Assembly (NCBI RefSeq): GCF_020181655.1
Contig: NZ_CP084032.1
Coordinates: forward strand, 2,232,001 to 2,296,000
Direction of reading: 5' to 3'
DNA length: 64,000 nt
Source of the DNA: Pectobacterium colocasium
Lineage (GTDB): Bacteria > Pseudomonadota > Gammaproteobacteria > Enterobacterales > Enterobacteriaceae
Shown here: piece after piece, positions 18,041 through 30,363 of the stretch
Layout of the letters: the number at the start of each line of letters is the position of its first letter
How positions within the stretch are numbered: position 1 is the stretch's first letter
The notes under the pieces: model-generated
What the model was told of the DNA's origin: nothing
Database searches by the model: none
Seen by the model: the letters and a program-made list of their open reading frames with translations, nothing else
Position numbers and translations under genes: made by a program

Positions 18041-19154
18041 CGTGCAGGACGACCTCCCAACTTTCCACCCAGGTGACGTCGACTTTCTGGTTGAGTGAAT
18101 GATCGAAGTCGGGATCGTCTTCGTTAAAGAACTCGCTGACCATGACCATTTTGCCGTTTTCCAACTCGATGTTGGATTCCAGCGTCATGCCTTTATAGTT
18201 GCGTTCACGCACATAGCCCACCATCCCTTTCGCTGGCATACCAGCGCCCAGCTCTTCGACGCGTAAATCTTCTGGTCGCAGCAGCACGTTGAGATGTTGG
18301 CCGACGGTGACCGGAAAACTGGCGGTGATAACGCACTCATGGCCTTCGACCTGCGCGCGTACTCGCTGTTCGTCCAGCGATTCGAGTACCACGGCATCCA
18401 AGATATTGATTTCACCGATAAAGCTGGCGACGAACAGGTTTTTCGGCTCTTCGTAGATTTCACGCGGCGTACCGTCTTGCTCGATGCGTCCATCGCGCAT
18501 CACCACGATGCGGTCGGACATGGTCAGCGCTTCTTCCTGATCGTGCGTGACGAAAATAAAGGTGATGCCCAGCTTACGTTGCAGCGCCTTCAGTTCGTTC
18601 TGCATCTGCTTACGCAGCTTATAATCGAGTGCGGACAGGGATTCATCCAGCAGTAGCACTTTCGGCTGATTGACGACGGCGCGGGCGATGGCCACGCGCT
18701 GTTGCTGGCCGCCGGACAACTGATGCGGACGGCGCTGCGCCAGTTCCTCTAACTGCACCATTTTCAGCGCGTCAATCACGCGTGGCGCAATCTCTGCGGC
18801 GGGCGTTTTCTGCATGCGCAGGCCAAACGCCACGTTCTCAAACACGCTGAGGTGAGGAAATAGGGCATAACTTTGAAATACGGTATTAACGTGCCGCTGC
18901 TCGGCGGGCTGATGGGTGATGTCCTGCTTTTCCAGCATGACAGTACCGCTATCGACCGTTTCCAGACCGGCAATCAGGCGTAGTACGGTGGTTTTACCGC
19001 AGCCGGATGGCCCGAGGATCGTCAGAAACTCACCGTTATTAATGGTGAGATTAAAATGGGAAATGATGTCTTTGCCATCAAAGCTTTTATGGACGTTGAG
19101 CAATTCAATGACCGGCATATCAATGACCGGCATAGTCAGGGCGTTTTCTTTCAT
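18024..19154 (-). CDS. potA: Polyamine ABC transporter ATPase PotA
   Basis: 376 residues (E. coli 378). Walker [10 protein letters not shown] near residue 43, Q-loop [20 protein letters not shown], signature [14 protein letters not shown] near 146, Walker [14 protein letters not shown]-loop [10 protein letters not shown]. The C-terminal TOBE regulatory domain ([12 protein letters not shown] to [11 protein letters not shown]) is complete. First gene of potABCD, divergent from pepT as in E. coli. The N-terminus carries a duplicated [10 protein letters not shown] from a 15-bp tandem repeat, so the start could also be one of two internal ATGs. Confidence 0.96.
   Translation of the reverse strand: MKENALTMPVIDMPVIELLNVHKSFDGKDIISHFNLTINNGEFLTILGPSGCGKTTVLRLIAGLETVDSGTVMLEKQDITHQPAEQRHVNTVFQSYALFPHLSVFENVAFGLRMQKTPAAEIAPRVIDALKMVQLEELAQRRPHQLSGGQQQRVAIARAVVNQPKVLLLDESLSALDYKLRKQMQNELKALQRKLGITFIFVTHDQEEALTMSDRIVVMRDGRIEQDGTPREIYEEPKNLFVASFIGEINILDAVVLESLDEQRVRAQVEGHECVITASFPVTVGQHLNVLLRPEDLRVEELGAGMPAKGMVGYVRERNYKGMTLESNIELENGKMVMVSEFFNEDDPDFDHSLNQKVDVTWVESWEVVLHDEEVA
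19106..19135. repeat. 15-bp tandem duplication at the 5' end of potA
   Basis: CAATGACCGGCATAT (19106-19120) is followed by CAATGACCGGCATAG (19121-19135), matching at 14 of 15 bases. On the coding strand it adds five codons (MPVID) in frame. Confidence 0.9.
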
Positions 19155-19524
19155 TAAGGTCTGGCTCTATTTCCTGATTTGGCCGACCAACGGCATCTCC
19201 GTTGCATCGCACCAAGGGTTATCACCTTTCAGACAGCGTGCGCAGTTAAGGGCGGCATTTTACGGGAAACGTTGCTTAACGCCAACTTGTGTGGCTCCAC
19301 TTCCGGCCGATTGACGACTGAATGGCGGTGATTCAGTCACTGAATTAGCACAAATGTTTCTTGATTGTTACCTGATTGGGTCATTCTTCGTGACCCCGCT
19401 GCCGCTTTTGGGCCTGAATTCTGGTATGACGATTTGTTAAATCGGGAAAAAACTGACCTGACGCAATATCTACCGGGGTAGCCCTATCCATAATGCCTTT
19501 CAGGGTTCAGGGGGCATAAATAAG
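19155..19524. other. Divergent potA / pepT promoter region
   Basis: 370 bases with no credible ORF between two divergent genes. It must hold both promoters. No operator could be named with confidence; in E. coli pepT is FNR-dependent, but no clear FNR dyad was seen here. Confidence 0.4.
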
Positions 19525-20757
19525 ATGGATAAATTACTCGACAGATTTTTGAACTACGTTTCATTCGATACACAGTCTAAATCCGGCGTCCGTCAGGTGC
19601 CGAGCACCGACGGCCAACTGAAACTGGCGCGTGCGTTGCAGCAGGAATTGCTCGAACTGGGATTTGAACAGGTTGTGCTCAGCAAACAGGGCTGCCTGAT
19701 GGCGACGCTTCCGACTAACGTTGCCTGGCCCGTCCCGGCTATCGGCTTCATTTCACATATGGATACGTCGCCGGATTTTAGCGGTAAAAATGTTAATCCG
19801 CAGATTCTGGAAAACTACCGCGGCGGCGATATTGCCCTGGGAGTGGGGGACGAAGTGTTGTCACCTGTGATGTTCCCGGTGCTGCACCAGTTACTGGGGC
19901 AGACGCTGATTACCACCGATGGCAAAACGCTGTTGGGGGCAGATGATAAGGCGGGCATTGCGGAAATTATGACCGCGTTGGTGCGCCTGAAAAAAAGCCA
20001 GCTCCCGCATGGCGATATTCGCGTTGCCTTTACGCCGGATGAAGAGATTGGCAAGGGCGCACAGTTTTTTGATGTTAAAGCCTTTAATGCGCAGTGGGCC
20101 TATACCGTGGACGGCGGCGGTGTTGGCGAACTGGAGTATGAAAATTTTAACGCCGCGTCAGTTCAGGTGAAAATTGTGGGTAACAATGTGCACCCCGGTA
20201 GCGCCAAAGGCGTGATGGTTAACGCGCTGACGCTCGCCTCACGCTATCATCAGCACGTGCCGGAGAGCCAATCGCCGGAGCAAACGGACGGCTATCAGGG
20301 GTTCTACCACCTTCACAGCATGAAAGGCTCTGTGGAGCGTGCGGATTTGCATTACATCGTTCGGGATTTTGATCGCAACGGCTTTGAGCAGCGTAAACAG
20401 ACGATGTTGGATATTGCGGAAAAGGTCGGCGCGGGGCTGCACCCAGATTGCTACATTGAAGTCACGATTACCGATACCTATTACAACATGCGTGAGCAAG
20501 TTGAGCAGCATCCGCACATTATTGCACTGGCGCAGCAGGCGATGCGGGATTGCGATATTGAGCCGAATATGAAACCGATTCGTGGCGGCACTGACGGCGC
20601 ACACCTGTCATTTCAGGGGTTACCGTGCCCGAACCTGTTTACCGGCGGCTACAACTATCATGGCAAACATGAATTTGTCACGCTGGAAGGTATGGAAAAG
20701 GCGGTCTCTGTGATTATGCGTATTGCTGAACTGACGGCGCTGCGTGTGAAGCCGTAA
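19525..20757 (+). CDS. pepT: Peptidase T (tripeptide aminopeptidase)
   Basis: 410 residues (E. coli 408). A zinc-dependent M20 peptidase that removes the N-terminal residue of tripeptides in the cytosol. Metal and catalytic motifs: HMDTSPDF near residue 78, [12 protein letters not shown] near 139, the acid pair in [15 protein letters not shown] near 173, [17 protein letters not shown] near 195, and the last zinc histidine in [11 protein letters not shown] near 380. Divergent from potABCD and convergent with roxA. Confidence 0.96.
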   Translation: MDKLLDRFLNYVSFDTQSKSGVRQVPSTDGQLKLARALQQELLELGFEQVVLSKQGCLMATLPTNVAWPVPAIGFISHMDTSPDFSGKNVNPQILENYRGGDIALGVGDEVLSPVMFPVLHQLLGQTLITTDGKTLLGADDKAGIAEIMTALVRLKKSQLPHGDIRVAFTPDEEIGKGAQFFDVKAFNAQWAYTVDGGGVGELEYENFNAASVQVKIVGNNVHPGSAKGVMVNALTLASRYHQHVPESQSPEQTDGYQGFYHLHSMKGSVERADLHYIVRDFDRNGFEQRKQTMLDIAEKVGAGLHPDCYIEVTITDTYYNMREQVEQHPHIIALAQQAMRDCDIEPNMKPIRGGTDGAHLSFQGLPCPNLFTGGYNYHGKHEFVTLEGMEKAVSVIMRIAELTALRVKP

Positions 20758-20779
20758 TAGCTTCTATCCTGAAGAGATG

Positions 20780-20806
20780 AATAAGGCGGGACATTCCCGC
20801 CTTATT
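20780..20806. terminator. Bidirectional terminator between pepT and roxA
   Basis: AATAAGGCGGG and CCCGCCTTATT form a perfect 11-bp stem with the loop ACATT. A/T-rich flanks allow use on both strands between the two convergent genes. Confidence 0.85.
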
Positions 20807-20835
20807 ATTGTGCTAACTATTATTCAGGCTTGGCC

Positions 20836-21957
20836 TTAATCCGCGAAGTACCAGTAGCCGCTGTTGATCAGTACCGTGAGCTGCGCGAGGAAGGATGGAT
20901 CTTCCAGTGCATCGCCCAACTGTTCCGCATCAATGGTAGGATGCTCAGCCAATGCAAACAGCGCTGTCTTGTGCGTGCTGTTCACTTTCTCTCCGTTAAC
21001 GAAGCAGCTATCCCCAACGCAGATGACTCGCAGGCCGCCTAAACGGCGCAGCGGCTCACCCTGTTGCAGGTATTCATACACTTCGCCCGCCTGATAAGGT
21101 GGTTCCGGCGGTGAAAGATCGAGCTCATGGCGGGACTGGGAAATAAACTCACCAAACCAATTTTGGAAATGTTCCGGCTGTTGTACCAGATCCAGCATCA
21201 TTTTTTGCAGCGCATCCAGTTCTTGCGGCAGCACACTAGCGATATGTTCACGAGAGGGAATATCGGGATCGCTGTAGCGATGGCTACCGAGTTCACGGGA
21301 AAGCACATAATCTGCAAAACCGCTAACCAGCTCGCGCGCATTTGGCGCACGGAAACCCACCGAGTAGTTCAGCGAGTTCTCCAACGAATAGCCTTCATGT
21401 GGGAAACCCGGTGGAATATAGACGATATCGCCCGGTTCCAGCTCTTCATCAATAATGGCATCAAACGGGTCGACCTGTAGCAGGTCTGGGTGCGGACAGT
21501 GCTGTTTCATCGGTATTTTTTCACCGATGCGCCAGCGGCGGCGCCCCGTACCCTGAATGATGAACACATCATACTGATCCAGATGCGGCCCTACGCCACC
21601 GCCGGGAACGGAAAATGAAATCATCAAATCATCAGTACGCCAGTCCGGCAGTTGTCGAAATGGCTGCATCAAGGCGGAAGAGGGCTCATGCCAGTGATCG
21701 ACGGCCTGTACCAGCAGCGACCAGTTGCTTTCCCCCAGATGATCGTAGCTCTCGAAAGGGCCGTGGCTGACTTGCCAGCGCCCGTTCTGATGGCTGACCA
21801 GACGGCTATCGACCTCGTTTTCCAATGCCAGACCGGCGAGTTCGTCAGGTGAAATCGGATCGATAAAATGCGTGAAGCCGCCTTTAATCAGGAGTGGGCG
21901 CTTTTGCCAGTAGTTCGCTAAAAAATCCTGCCAGTCGAGATTGAGCTGATAGTCCAT
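20836..21957 (-). CDS. roxA: Ribosomal protein L16 arginine hydroxylase RoxA (YcfD)
   Basis: 373 residues, the same length as E. coli. A 2-oxoglutarate and Fe(II)-dependent JmjC oxygenase that hydroxylates an arginine of ribosomal protein uL16. The iron ligands are visible in GPHLDQYDVFIIQG (HxD) and the distal histidine in IPPGFPHEGYSLENSLNYS. The C-terminal winged-helix-like dimer part is complete. Located between pepT and phoPQ as in E. coli, on the same strand as phoPQ but 135 bases downstream of phoQ. Confidence 0.95.
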   Translation of the reverse strand: MDYQLNLDWQDFLANYWQKRPLLIKGGFTHFIDPISPDELAGLALENEVDSRLVSHQNGRWQVSHGPFESYDHLGESNWSLLVQAVDHWHEPSSALMQPFRQLPDWRTDDLMISFSVPGGGVGPHLDQYDVFIIQGTGRRRWRIGEKIPMKQHCPHPDLLQVDPFDAIIDEELEPGDIVYIPPGFPHEGYSLENSLNYSVGFRAPNARELVSGFADYVLSRELGSHRYSDPDIPSREHIASVLPQELDALQKMMLDLVQQPEHFQNWFGEFISQSRHELDLSPPEPPYQAGEVYEYLQQGEPLRRLGGLRVICVGDSCFVNGEKVNSTHKTALFALAEHPTIDAEQLGDALEDPSFLAQLTVLINSGYWYFAD

Positions 21958-22092
21958 ACCGTTTTCCAGAAACTCGTTTTTGAGGAAATGACTGTTCTTG
22001 AAGACATGATTTTTCTTGAAATAATCAGTATTTTAAAACAATCCGCATTGTGGCAATAAGTATAGCGGAAGCATCACGCGCTGTACTGCCTT

Positions 22093-23547
22093 TCACCCCT
22101 CATTCTGGCTCAGGTTCTGGCGGGAGAAAATAGCTTCGACTCGGGCGCCGCCCAGTGCGCTGTCGCTGATCAGGATCTCGCCCTGATATTGTTCGATAAT
22201 TTCGACGGCCACGGCGAGGCCGATACCTTGCCCAGGGCGCATGCGATCGGCACGCTGCCCTCGCAGGAAAATCATTTCGCGCTTACTCTCATGGATACCG
22301 GGGCCGTCGTCGTCAACAATCAGATGCAGCTTGTGATCGGAGTACTGCACGCTAATCTCGACAAACTCCAGACAGTATTTACAGGCGTTATCAAGAATAT
22401 TGCCCATCACTTCCATGAAATCATTCTTCTCACCGACAAAGGTCAGTTCGGGGGGAATATCGAGCGTCAGTACCACGCCTTTGCGTTGATACACCTTGTT
22501 CAGCGCGGAACACAGGCCATCCAGCAGCGCCGGAACCGAGTGCACTTCGCGTATCAGTAAATTATGTTCGGAGCGTACGCTGGCGCGATGCAGGTAATAG
22601 CCAATCTGCTGCGAGATGCGGCTGATCTGGGCCAGCATAATAGGCTCAGCCTGATCGATAGTGATCTCTTTACCGGTACGCAGCGCACGTAATGTGGTCT
22701 GTAAGACGGCCAGCGGCGTTTTCAAACTGTGCGTGAGGTCGGTGAGCGTCGTGCGGTACTTATGGTAGCGCTGGCGTTCGTTATTCAGCAGGATATTCAG
22801 GTTTTTCACCAGACTGAACAACTCGCGCGGCGGATTTTCATCCAGCTGTTCACGCGTGCCTTTTTCCAGCTCGGCGATCTGTTTTACCAAATGCTGAATA
22901 GGGCGCAGGCTCCAGTGAGCGCCCAGCCACAGCAGAGGAAGCACCAGCAGAAGGTTGGCGATCAGAACATAGCTGAACCACTCCCACACGACGTCTTCCT
23001 GCTGGAGCTCCTGTGGAATGCGATCGACGACAACAATCGTGATGGAGGGGAGATGCTCGGTCTTCGGATAAACGTTCACGGCGATGGAATGCGTTAACGC
23101 ATTGCTGTGTGCGCCATTCAGTGCTCGCAGGCTGCCCAGTAACAAGGTATTGCCCGTTAATACCGCGCTGCTGGTATCGGTGTCGGTATCCAATTCATGA
23201 TAGGCCGTCTTATTCAGCCATTCCGGATTGATCAGCGCTTCCAGCTCGGGAACGTGCTTTTCACGCCAGAGCATGTTGCCATGCTCATCGTATATCAACA
23301 CCAGCGTAGGAAAGTTGATATCAACGTCGGGCGGCGTGATGATGTTCAGTTGGTTATCGCGCCACTGTGCAAGGCTGTAGTAGAGGTTACTCTCGCCGCG
23401 CAGCAGGCGGAATGAGGTTTTATCAAAATTGACGCTGTAACCGATAATGGCGACGACGCCATAGGCTAGCGACAACGCCAACACGATGGCCGCTGTCGCG
23501 AGTAAAAAACGAATGCGAAGCGAGAAGGGGGGCTTCTTATCGCTCAT
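22093..23547 (-). CDS. phoQ: Sensor histidine kinase PhoQ
   Basis: 484 residues (E. coli 486). Two transmembrane segments (about 14-36 and 193-213) flank a periplasmic PAS-like sensor; then HAMP, the H-box [14 protein letters not shown] with His273, and an ATPase domain ([27 protein letters not shown]). PhoQ senses low Mg2+, acid pH and cationic peptides in relatives and phosphorylates PhoP. Oddity: the acidic stretch EDDDDAE of E. coli PhoQ (about residues 148-154) has no counterpart; the same place reads [14 protein letters not shown] (141-154) with no acidic residue. It overlaps the phoP stop by four bases. Confidence 0.96.
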   Translation of the reverse strand: MSDKKPPFSLRIRFLLATAAIVLALSLAYGVVAIIGYSVNFDKTSFRLLRGESNLYYSLAQWRDNQLNIITPPDVDINFPTLVLIYDEHGNMLWREKHVPELEALINPEWLNKTAYHELDTDTDTSSAVLTGNTLLLGSLRALNGAHSNALTHSIAVNVYPKTEHLPSITIVVVDRIPQELQQEDVVWEWFSYVLIANLLLVLPLLWLGAHWSLRPIQHLVKQIAELEKGTREQLDENPPRELFSLVKNLNILLNNERQRYHKYRTTLTDLTHSLKTPLAVLQTTLRALRTGKEITIDQAEPIMLAQISRISQQIGYYLHRASVRSEHNLLIREVHSVPALLDGLCSALNKVYQRKGVVLTLDIPPELTFVGEKNDFMEVMGNILDNACKYCLEFVEISVQYSDHKLHLIVDDDGPGIHESKREMIFLRGQRADRMRPGQGIGLAVAVEIIEQYQGEILISDSALGGARVEAIFSRQNLSQNEG

Positions 23548-24233
23548 ACTGAGCCTGAAGGTGTATCAATATCAAAACGATATCCTTGTCCACGCACGGT
23601 CGTGATCACATCCGGTGCTTCTGCCTGCTGAATTTTCTTACGCAGTCGCCCCATCAGCACGTCAATAGTATGACTTTCCCGCAGTTCTGCATCGGGGTAC
23701 AGCTGTAGCATCAGCGACTCTTTGCTGACGACCTTTCCTTTGTTACGAATCAACGTCTCGATAATGGTGTATTCGAACGCAGTGAGCTTGATAGGCGCGC
23801 CGTGGATCACCAGCTCGCGGCGTGACAAATCGATCTCAAAGGGTGGCAGGCTGATGATTTGAGAGGCCAGCCCGCTATTGCGCCGCATCAGCGCCTGCAA
23901 CCGCGCGACGACCTCTTCCATATGGAATGGTTTAGTCACGTAATCGTCTGCACCGGCTTCCAGCACCGCCACTTTGTCCTGCCAGCCTTCACGCGCTGTC
24001 AGCACCAGAATCGGGAGTTTGACCTGATGCGCACGCCAACGACGGATCATGCTCATACCATCTTCATCAGGCAACCCGAGGTCGACAATGGCAATGTCCG
24101 GCATATTCTCATGCAGAAAATAATCCGCTTCTTTGGCGTCAGACGCGGCATCAACCTGATGCCCCATTTCGTTCATCTGAACGGTTAAGTGATGGCGCAG
24201 TAATACATTATCTTCAATGACCAGAATCCGCAT
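23544..24233 (-). CDS. phoP: Response regulator PhoP
   Basis: 229 residues from the ATG at 24233, preceded by an AGAGGAT ribosome site; a longer frame to 24302 is not family-like. OmpR-type regulator: receiver domain with Asp51 in [11 protein letters not shown] and Lys in DYVTKPF, then a winged-helix DNA-binding domain ([46 protein letters not shown]). In Pectobacterium and relatives PhoP controls Mg2+ homeostasis, peptide resistance and pectinase output. A PhoP box at 24387-24403 indicates autoregulation. Confidence 0.97.
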   Translation of the reverse strand: MRILVIEDNVLLRHHLTVQMNEMGHQVDAASDAKEADYFLHENMPDIAIVDLGLPDEDGMSMIRRWRAHQVKLPILVLTAREGWQDKVAVLEAGADDYVTKPFHMEEVVARLQALMRRNSGLASQIISLPPFEIDLSRRELVIHGAPIKLTAFEYTIIETLIRNKGKVVSKESLMLQLYPDAELRESHTIDVLMGRLRKKIQQAEAPDVITTVRGQGYRFDIDTPSGSV

Positions 24234-24386
24234 CGTTATATCCTCTGTCGAATAGATAGGGGGCATATTTATCGAAATATTTTTATATATCCTATCTTTC
24301 ATCTGTCACGTATATCGCTCCCGCGTATCAACATTATACGCAGAGAAAGTGATTTATTTTATTTGTTAAATTATCCACAGGGAGCA

Positions 24387-24403
24387 TAAACCGGGTTTAA
24401 ACG
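24387..24403 (-). promoter_or_regulatory. PhoP box in the phoP promoter
   Basis: Read on the minus strand the site is CGTTTA, AACCC, GGTTTA: two hexamers of the (T/G)GTTTA type with an exact 5-base spacer. A GATAAT-like -10 starts 11-12 bases after the second hexamer, the classic spacing in directly PhoP-activated promoters. It is about 155 bases upstream of the phoP start. Confidence 0.85.
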
Positions 24404-24422
24404 GTCTGAAAATGGCAGTTAA

Positions 24423-24445
24423 CTGGCGGGCAGGACACCCGCCAG
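24423..24445 (-). terminator. Hairpin downstream of purB
   Basis: CTGGCGGG/CCCGCCAG 8-bp stem (24423-24430 with 24438-24445), 30 bases past the purB stop on the minus strand. The T tract is poor, so termination may be partial and some purB transcripts may run into phoPQ. Confidence 0.6.
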
Positions 24446-24474
24446 AGAGAGGTCGTGATAGGATTCAAGAACGG

Positions 24475-25869
<1,395 letters not shown>

Positions 25870-25975
25870 TCAATAACGATTAATTTCAATAAAAACAATG
25901 ACTTAAATAACGGCAACCGATTTTGTGACGCTGGCGTGAATCACACCAGCGTCAGTCATAGCGGCAAGAATAGCA

Positions 25976-26614
25976 TCAAACGGATGGGCAACGCGCCAAT
26001 ATCTGTTTCGCTTCTTTAACCAACTGGCCGCGTGAGAACATCAGCTGTAGGCGTCCGCCGCCAATTTGCTGCCAGAGTACCGCAGAGCGGATACCGGCCA
26101 GCAGAGCAGCACGCACTTTTGCCTGCACCTGACTGTTTTTCAGCACTTCCGGCGAACCGGTAACCTGAATACGCGGACCCAGTGTGCTGATGACATCCAC
26201 GTAAATTGCCGCCAGCGCGCTGACAATCGTTTCGGAAAGTAGTTCGAAATGCTCCAGTTGGCGCTCCAACTGTCCAATGCGTTTACCTAATTCATCAAGC
26301 GCGGCAGGCTTCGCTTTCAGCTTGCGCTCTAGCGCAATCAGGCTGAAGGCATAGCGTGATAATTCTGCACCGGCACCTTTATTACTGCTGGTGTTCAGAA
26401 TACCTAACAGCGTTTCCACCCCAATTTTCAGGTTTTGCTCGTCATTGCCGTAAACGGCCAGCGTGGATGCCGGGTTGAGGTTCAATACACTGTTTAGCGA
26501 GGTGTGCAGTGCAGCGTTATTACACTGACCCGTATGGGCCAACTGCTGGACGACATGCGCTGATTGGCAAATACCCGCTAACGCCAGCGTAATCTCATAA
26601 TAATTCTTAGCCAC
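25976..26614 (-). CDS. hflD: HflD, lysogenization regulator homolog (YcfC)
   Basis: 212 residues, mostly helical, with [31 protein letters not shown] and [19 protein letters not shown] as family marks. In E. coli HflD is a peripheral membrane protein that binds lambda CII and promotes its degradation; the host role is unknown. Only two bases separate it from the mnmA stop, so the genes form an operon (mnmA-hflD), with purB after 130 bases. Confidence 0.94.
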   Translation of the reverse strand: MAKNYYEITLALAGICQSAHVVQQLAHTGQCNNAALHTSLNSVLNLNPASTLAVYGNDEQNLKIGVETLLGILNTSSNKGAGAELSRYAFSLIALERKLKAKPAALDELGKRIGQLERQLEHFELLSETIVSALAAIYVDVISTLGPRIQVTGSPEVLKNSQVQAKVRAALLAGIRSAVLWQQIGGGRLQLMFSRGQLVKEAKQILARCPSV

Positions 26615-26616
26615 GT

Positions 26617-27723
26617 TTACTCCTGTAAGCGTTCTTCAATGATGCCGCCGCCAAGGCACACGTCGTCCAGATAAAAAACGGCGGATTGACCCGGCGTCAC
26701 GGCTGCAACGGGCTCATCAAAACGTACGGTAATGCGATCGTCGCCAAGTGGCGTAACGGTGCAAGGGATATCCGCCTGACGGTAACGGGTTTTCACCGTA
26801 CAGCGTAATTCAGCGGTGAGCGGCTGACGGTCAACCCAATGCAACTGTTGTGCTATTAAGCCGTAGGACATCAGGCGAGGGTGTTCGTGCCCCTGCGCGA
26901 CATACAAAATATTATTAGCGACATCTTTATCCACCACGTACCAGGGATCTTCGCCGCCGTCTTTGACGCCGCCGATGCCCAAACCTTTACGCTGCCCCAG
27001 CGTGTGGTACATCAGCCCCTGATGTTGTCCCATCGGTTTGTTATCGTCGACGGACAGAATCGGACCCGGCTGTGCGGGCAGGTAGCGCGCCAGAAAATCA
27101 GTAAATTTGCGCTCGCCGATAAAGCAGATACCGGTAGAGTCTTTCTTCTTGGCGGTTGCCAGCTCAAGCTCTTCGGCGATCTTGCGCACCTGTGGTTTTT
27201 CCAGCTCACCGACCGGGAACAGACTTTGTGCGATCTGCTCGTGGCTCAGCGTATAAAGAAAATAGCTCTGGTCTTTGTTGCCGTCCATGCCGCGCAGCAA
27301 ACGGCTCTTGCCGTCGACGTCATGGCGACGAACATAGTGGCCTGTCGCGATATAGTCTGCACCGAGATCCTCGGCGGCGAATTCCAGGAAGGCTTTGAAT
27401 TTGATTTCTTTATTGCACAGGATATCGGGATTGGGGGTACGGCCCGCTTTGTATTCTTCAAGGAAGAGTTCAAAAACGTTGTCCCAATATTCAGCGGCAA
27501 AGTTGACGGTATGTAATTCGATACCCAGCTTGTCGCAAACGGCTTGCGCATCGGCAAGGTCGGTGGCTGCCGAGCAATATTCCGTGTCGTCGTCCTCTTC
27601 CCAATTCTTCATGAACAGGCCTTCAACATGATAGCCCTGTTGCTGTAACAGGTAAGCGGAAACGGAGGAATCGACACCGCCGGACATACCGACAATCACT
27701 TTTTTCTGGCTGTTATCTGACAT
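26617..27723 (-). CDS. mnmA: tRNA 2-thiouridylase MnmA
   Basis: 368 residues (E. coli 368). It thiolates U34 of tRNA-Glu, -Gln and -Lys using sulfur relayed from IscS/TusE. PP-loop ATPase motif GMSGGVDSS at 12-20; catalytic cysteines Cys103 (ILCNKEIKF) and Cys200 ([12 protein letters not shown]). C-terminal beta-barrel with [14 protein letters not shown] and the end GGGIIEERL. Adjacent to hflD downstream; nudJ is 138 bases upstream. Confidence 0.97.
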   Translation of the reverse strand: MSDNSQKKVIVGMSGGVDSSVSAYLLQQQGYHVEGLFMKNWEEDDDTEYCSAATDLADAQAVCDKLGIELHTVNFAAEYWDNVFELFLEEYKAGRTPNPDILCNKEIKFKAFLEFAAEDLGADYIATGHYVRRHDVDGKSRLLRGMDGNKDQSYFLYTLSHEQIAQSLFPVGELEKPQVRKIAEELELATAKKKDSTGICFIGERKFTDFLARYLPAQPGPILSVDDNKPMGQHQGLMYHTLGQRKGLGIGGVKDGGEDPWYVVDKDVANNILYVAQGHEHPRLMSYGLIAQQLHWVDRQPLTAELRCTVKTRYRQADIPCTVTPLGDDRITVRFDEPVAAVTPGQSAVFYLDDVCLGGGIIEERLQE

Positions 27724-27861
27724 GGAAGTCTCACGAACTGAAATTTACTGACGCATTGATGCGAAAAACAAGCGGCATATTTTAGCATGTTGAACCGCGG
27801 GCTGCATCGCTATTCCTGCTGTGCGGTGCTTCGCTCACGTATGGCAGGAATAACAGGATGC

Positions 27862-28308
27862 CTAGAAAGGCCAGTTGAACGCACCCAGTACGGTTAACGG
27901 ATAGCGTTCTGGCTGCTGATAGCAGCGAATGCTTTCGGCCACCAGCGGCGAACGAAGCTGGCGAGAATGCAGAATTTCCTCGGCGGTCAACCAGCGACAG
28001 CATTCGATATCGCTGTCGTGCGGTTGGGTAGCGACCCGCGCAGGCAGATCGAGCGCGAAGCAAAAGCGTAAAAATGGCGTGCTGTCAGGTGCGATCCATT
28101 GGTGCAGACGCAAGAAACTCTGCGGTGTGGCCTGAATACCGGTTTCTTCCCACAGTTCACGGCTCGCCGCCTGAATCAGCGTTTCGTCGGCCTCCAGATG
28201 CCCTGCGGGTTGGTTCCACAATAATTTATCGTTAATTAATTCTTCGACGACCAGAAAATGGTTTTCGGCCTGTACCACACAGGCGACTGTCACATGGGGT
28301 TTAAACAT
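27862..28308 (-). CDS. nudJ: Nudix phosphatase NudJ (YmfB)
   Basis: 148 residues with a complete Nudix box ([17 protein letters not shown] then WEETGI, residues about 38-60). E. coli NudJ hydrolyses HMP-PP and nucleoside di- and triphosphates, with low specificity. The gene overlaps the 3' end of rluE by eight bases, so it is translated as the second gene of that unit. Confidence 0.94.
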   Translation of the reverse strand: MFKPHVTVACVVQAENHFLVVEELINDKLLWNQPAGHLEADETLIQAASRELWEETGIQATPQSFLRLHQWIAPDSTPFLRFCFALDLPARVATQPHDSDIECCRWLTAEEILHSRQLRSPLVAESIRCYQQPERYPLTVLGAFNWPF

Positions 28309-28930
28309 CCGCTATCTCCTTCCATTCTCCGGGTAACAGGTTTTCTACCGTCTGATTGGCCATACCGTATCGAATCAGACGCAAGGTAGGATACCCGATA
28401 TTCGCCGTCATACGACGGACTTGCCGATTACGCCCTTCATACAGCGTGATTTTTAGCCAGCAGTCAGGAATGCTTTTACGTTCGCGTATGGGGGGATTAC
28501 GCGGCCACAGCCAGTTGGGTTCCGGTACGATTTCCGCCCCTGCGGGCAGCGTTTTGCCGTCATTCAGATCCAGACCGGTACGAAAGCGCATCAGGGCGGC
28601 ATCGTCAGGAATACCCTCGACCTGAACATAATAAATTTTGGCTGTTTTTTGCGTTGGCTGAGTCAGTCGAGCCTGAAGTTTGCCGTCATTGGTCAGAATC
28701 ATCAGGCCTTCGCTGTCGCGATCCAGACGACCGGCGGCATAAATACCGCTAACCGGAATGTAGTCTTTTAGCGTGCGGCGCCCGGCTTCATCAGTGAATT
28801 GTGGCAGGACATCGAAGGGTTTATTGAACAAAACGATTCGGCGCGGCGCATTGTCAGGTTGCCTTTTTCTTGCCGGCTGTGAGCTGAATCGTTTAACTTT
28901 GTGATTTTTAACAGGGAATTTATTCATCAT
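28301..28930 (-). CDS. rluE: 23S rRNA pseudouridine synthase RluE
   Basis: 209 residues from the ATG at 28930. The in-frame ATG at 28957 lies within a TATAATG sequence that looks like the -10 box and has no ribosome site, so the shorter form is preferred. RsuA/RluB/E/F family: [13 protein letters not shown] analog at the start ([17 protein letters not shown]), the catalytic aspartate in [16 protein letters not shown], and [22 protein letters not shown]. It makes pseudouridine 2457 in 23S rRNA of E. coli. Divergent from icd, as in E. coli. Confidence 0.93.
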   Translation of the reverse strand: MMNKFPVKNHKVKRFSSQPARKRQPDNAPRRIVLFNKPFDVLPQFTDEAGRRTLKDYIPVSGIYAAGRLDRDSEGLMILTNDGKLQARLTQPTQKTAKIYYVQVEGIPDDAALMRFRTGLDLNDGKTLPAGAEIVPEPNWLWPRNPPIRERKSIPDCWLKITLYEGRNRQVRRMTANIGYPTLRLIRYGMANQTVENLLPGEWKEIADV

Positions 28931-29058
28931 CTTTATAGTCGCGGAAAACAAAAGCATTATACTCGAAATGGTTTGCGATTGGCGCGGGCTAAATATTCAA
29001 GTAGTATTGACACGCATCTTACAAGTCATTAACAAAATTGCGCTCGAAGGAGAGGTTA

Positions 29059-30312
29059 ATGGAAAGCAAAGTAGTTGTACCGACAGAAGGTCAGAAAATC
29101 ACGGTTGATGCTCAAGGTAAACTGGTTGTTCCAAACAATCCGGTTATCCCGTTTATCGAAGGTGACGGCATTGGTATCGATGTAACGCCTGCCATGATCA
29201 ACGTCGTTGACGCCGCCGTGAAGAAAGCCTATCAGGGCAAGCGCGCGATTTCCTGGATGGAAATCTATACGGGTGAAAAATCCACGCAGGTATACGGTAA
29301 AGATGTCTGGCTGCCAGACGAAACGCTGGATTTGATCCGTGAATACCGTGTGGCGATTAAGGGCCCGCTGACAACGCCAGTCGGCGGTGGTATTCGTTCT
29401 CTGAACGTTGCACTGCGTCAACAGCTGGATCTGTATGTTTGCCTGCGTCCGGTACGCTACTACGAAGGTACACCTAGCCCGGTTAAACAGCCTGAGCTGA
29501 CCGACATGGTGATCTTCCGCGAAAACGCCGAAGACATTTATGCAGGTATCGAGTGGAAAGCGGGTTCTGCTGAAGCAGACAAAGTGATCAAGTTCCTGCG
29601 TGAAGAAATGGGCGTTAACAAAATCCGTTTCCCTGAGCAGTGTGGTATCGGCGTGAAGCCGTGTTCGGAAGAAGGCACTAAACGTCTGGTTCGCGCCGCA
29701 ATCGAATACGCGATTACCAACGACCGTGATTCCGTCACGCTGGTGCACAAAGGCAACATCATGAAATTCACCGAAGGCGCGTTCAAAGACTGGGGATACC
29801 AGTTGGCGCGTGAAGAATTCGGCGGTGAATTGATCGATGGCGGCCCGTGGGTGAAGATCAAGAACCCGAACACCGGTAAAGAGATCGTAGTAAAAGACGT
29901 AATCGCCGATGCGTTCCTGCAACAAATTCTGCTGCGCCCTGCTGAATACGATGTGATCGCTTGTATGAACCTGAACGGTGACTACATTTCTGATGCCCTG
30001 GCGGCACAGGTTGGCGGTATCGGTATCGCCCCTGGCGCGAACATTGGTGACGAATGTGCACTGTTTGAAGCCACGCACGGTACGGCACCGAAATATGCGG
30101 GTCAGGATAAAGTGAACCCAGGTTCTGTGATTCTGTCTGCTGAAATGATGCTGCGTCACCTGCACTGGTTCGAAGCGGCTGACCTGATTGTTAAGGGCGT
30201 TGAGGGTGCGATCAAGAACAAGACCGTGACTTACGATTTTGAACGTCTGATGGAAGGCGCTAAGCTACGGAAATGTAGTGAGTTTGCGCAGGACATCATC
30301 GATAATATGTAA
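29059..30312 (+). CDS. icd: Isocitrate dehydrogenase (NADP+)
   Basis: 417 residues (E. coli 416). TCA cycle enzyme converting isocitrate to 2-oxoglutarate with NADPH. The ATG at 29059 follows GAAGGAGAGG; an earlier in-frame ATG at 29038 is unlikely. Active-site loop [13 protein letters not shown] contains Ser114, equivalent to the serine that AceK phosphorylates. Also visible: [46 protein letters not shown], and the NADP site with [21 protein letters not shown] strong terminator follows. Confidence 0.98.
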   Translation: MESKVVVPTEGQKITVDAQGKLVVPNNPVIPFIEGDGIGIDVTPAMINVVDAAVKKAYQGKRAISWMEIYTGEKSTQVYGKDVWLPDETLDLIREYRVAIKGPLTTPVGGGIRSLNVALRQQLDLYVCLRPVRYYEGTPSPVKQPELTDMVIFRENAEDIYAGIEWKAGSAEADKVIKFLREEMGVNKIRFPEQCGIGVKPCSEEGTKRLVRAAIEYAITNDRDSVTLVHKGNIMKFTEGAFKDWGYQLAREEFGGELIDGGPWVKIKNPNTGKEIVVKDVIADAFLQQILLRPAEYDVIACMNLNGDYISDALAAQVGGIGIAPGANIGDECALFEATHGTAPKYAGQDKVNPGSVILSAEMMLRHLHWFEAADLIVKGVEGAIKNKTVTYDFERLMEGAKLRKCSEFAQDIIDNM

Positions 30313-30339
30313 TCTGCTATTCAATGCAGATGAGTATCA

Positions 30340-30362
30340 GGGGCCAATTTGGCCCCTTTTTC
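30340..30362 (+). terminator. Intrinsic terminator after icd
   Basis: GGGGCCA, loop ATT, TGGCCCC (30340-30356) and a T tract, 28 bases past the icd stop. It abuts the end of the converging polyferredoxin gene. Confidence 0.92.
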
Positions 30363-30363
30363 T

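Noticed and set aside
21958..22092. Repeated GAAAT/TTCTTGAA words between roxA and phoQ
   Set aside because: Words such as TTCTTGAA recur, but the similarity is short and AT-driven; no clear site could be defined.
29056..30165. 369-residue frame antisense to icd
   Set aside because: A shadow of the highly biased icd codons; no ribosome site and no protein family.
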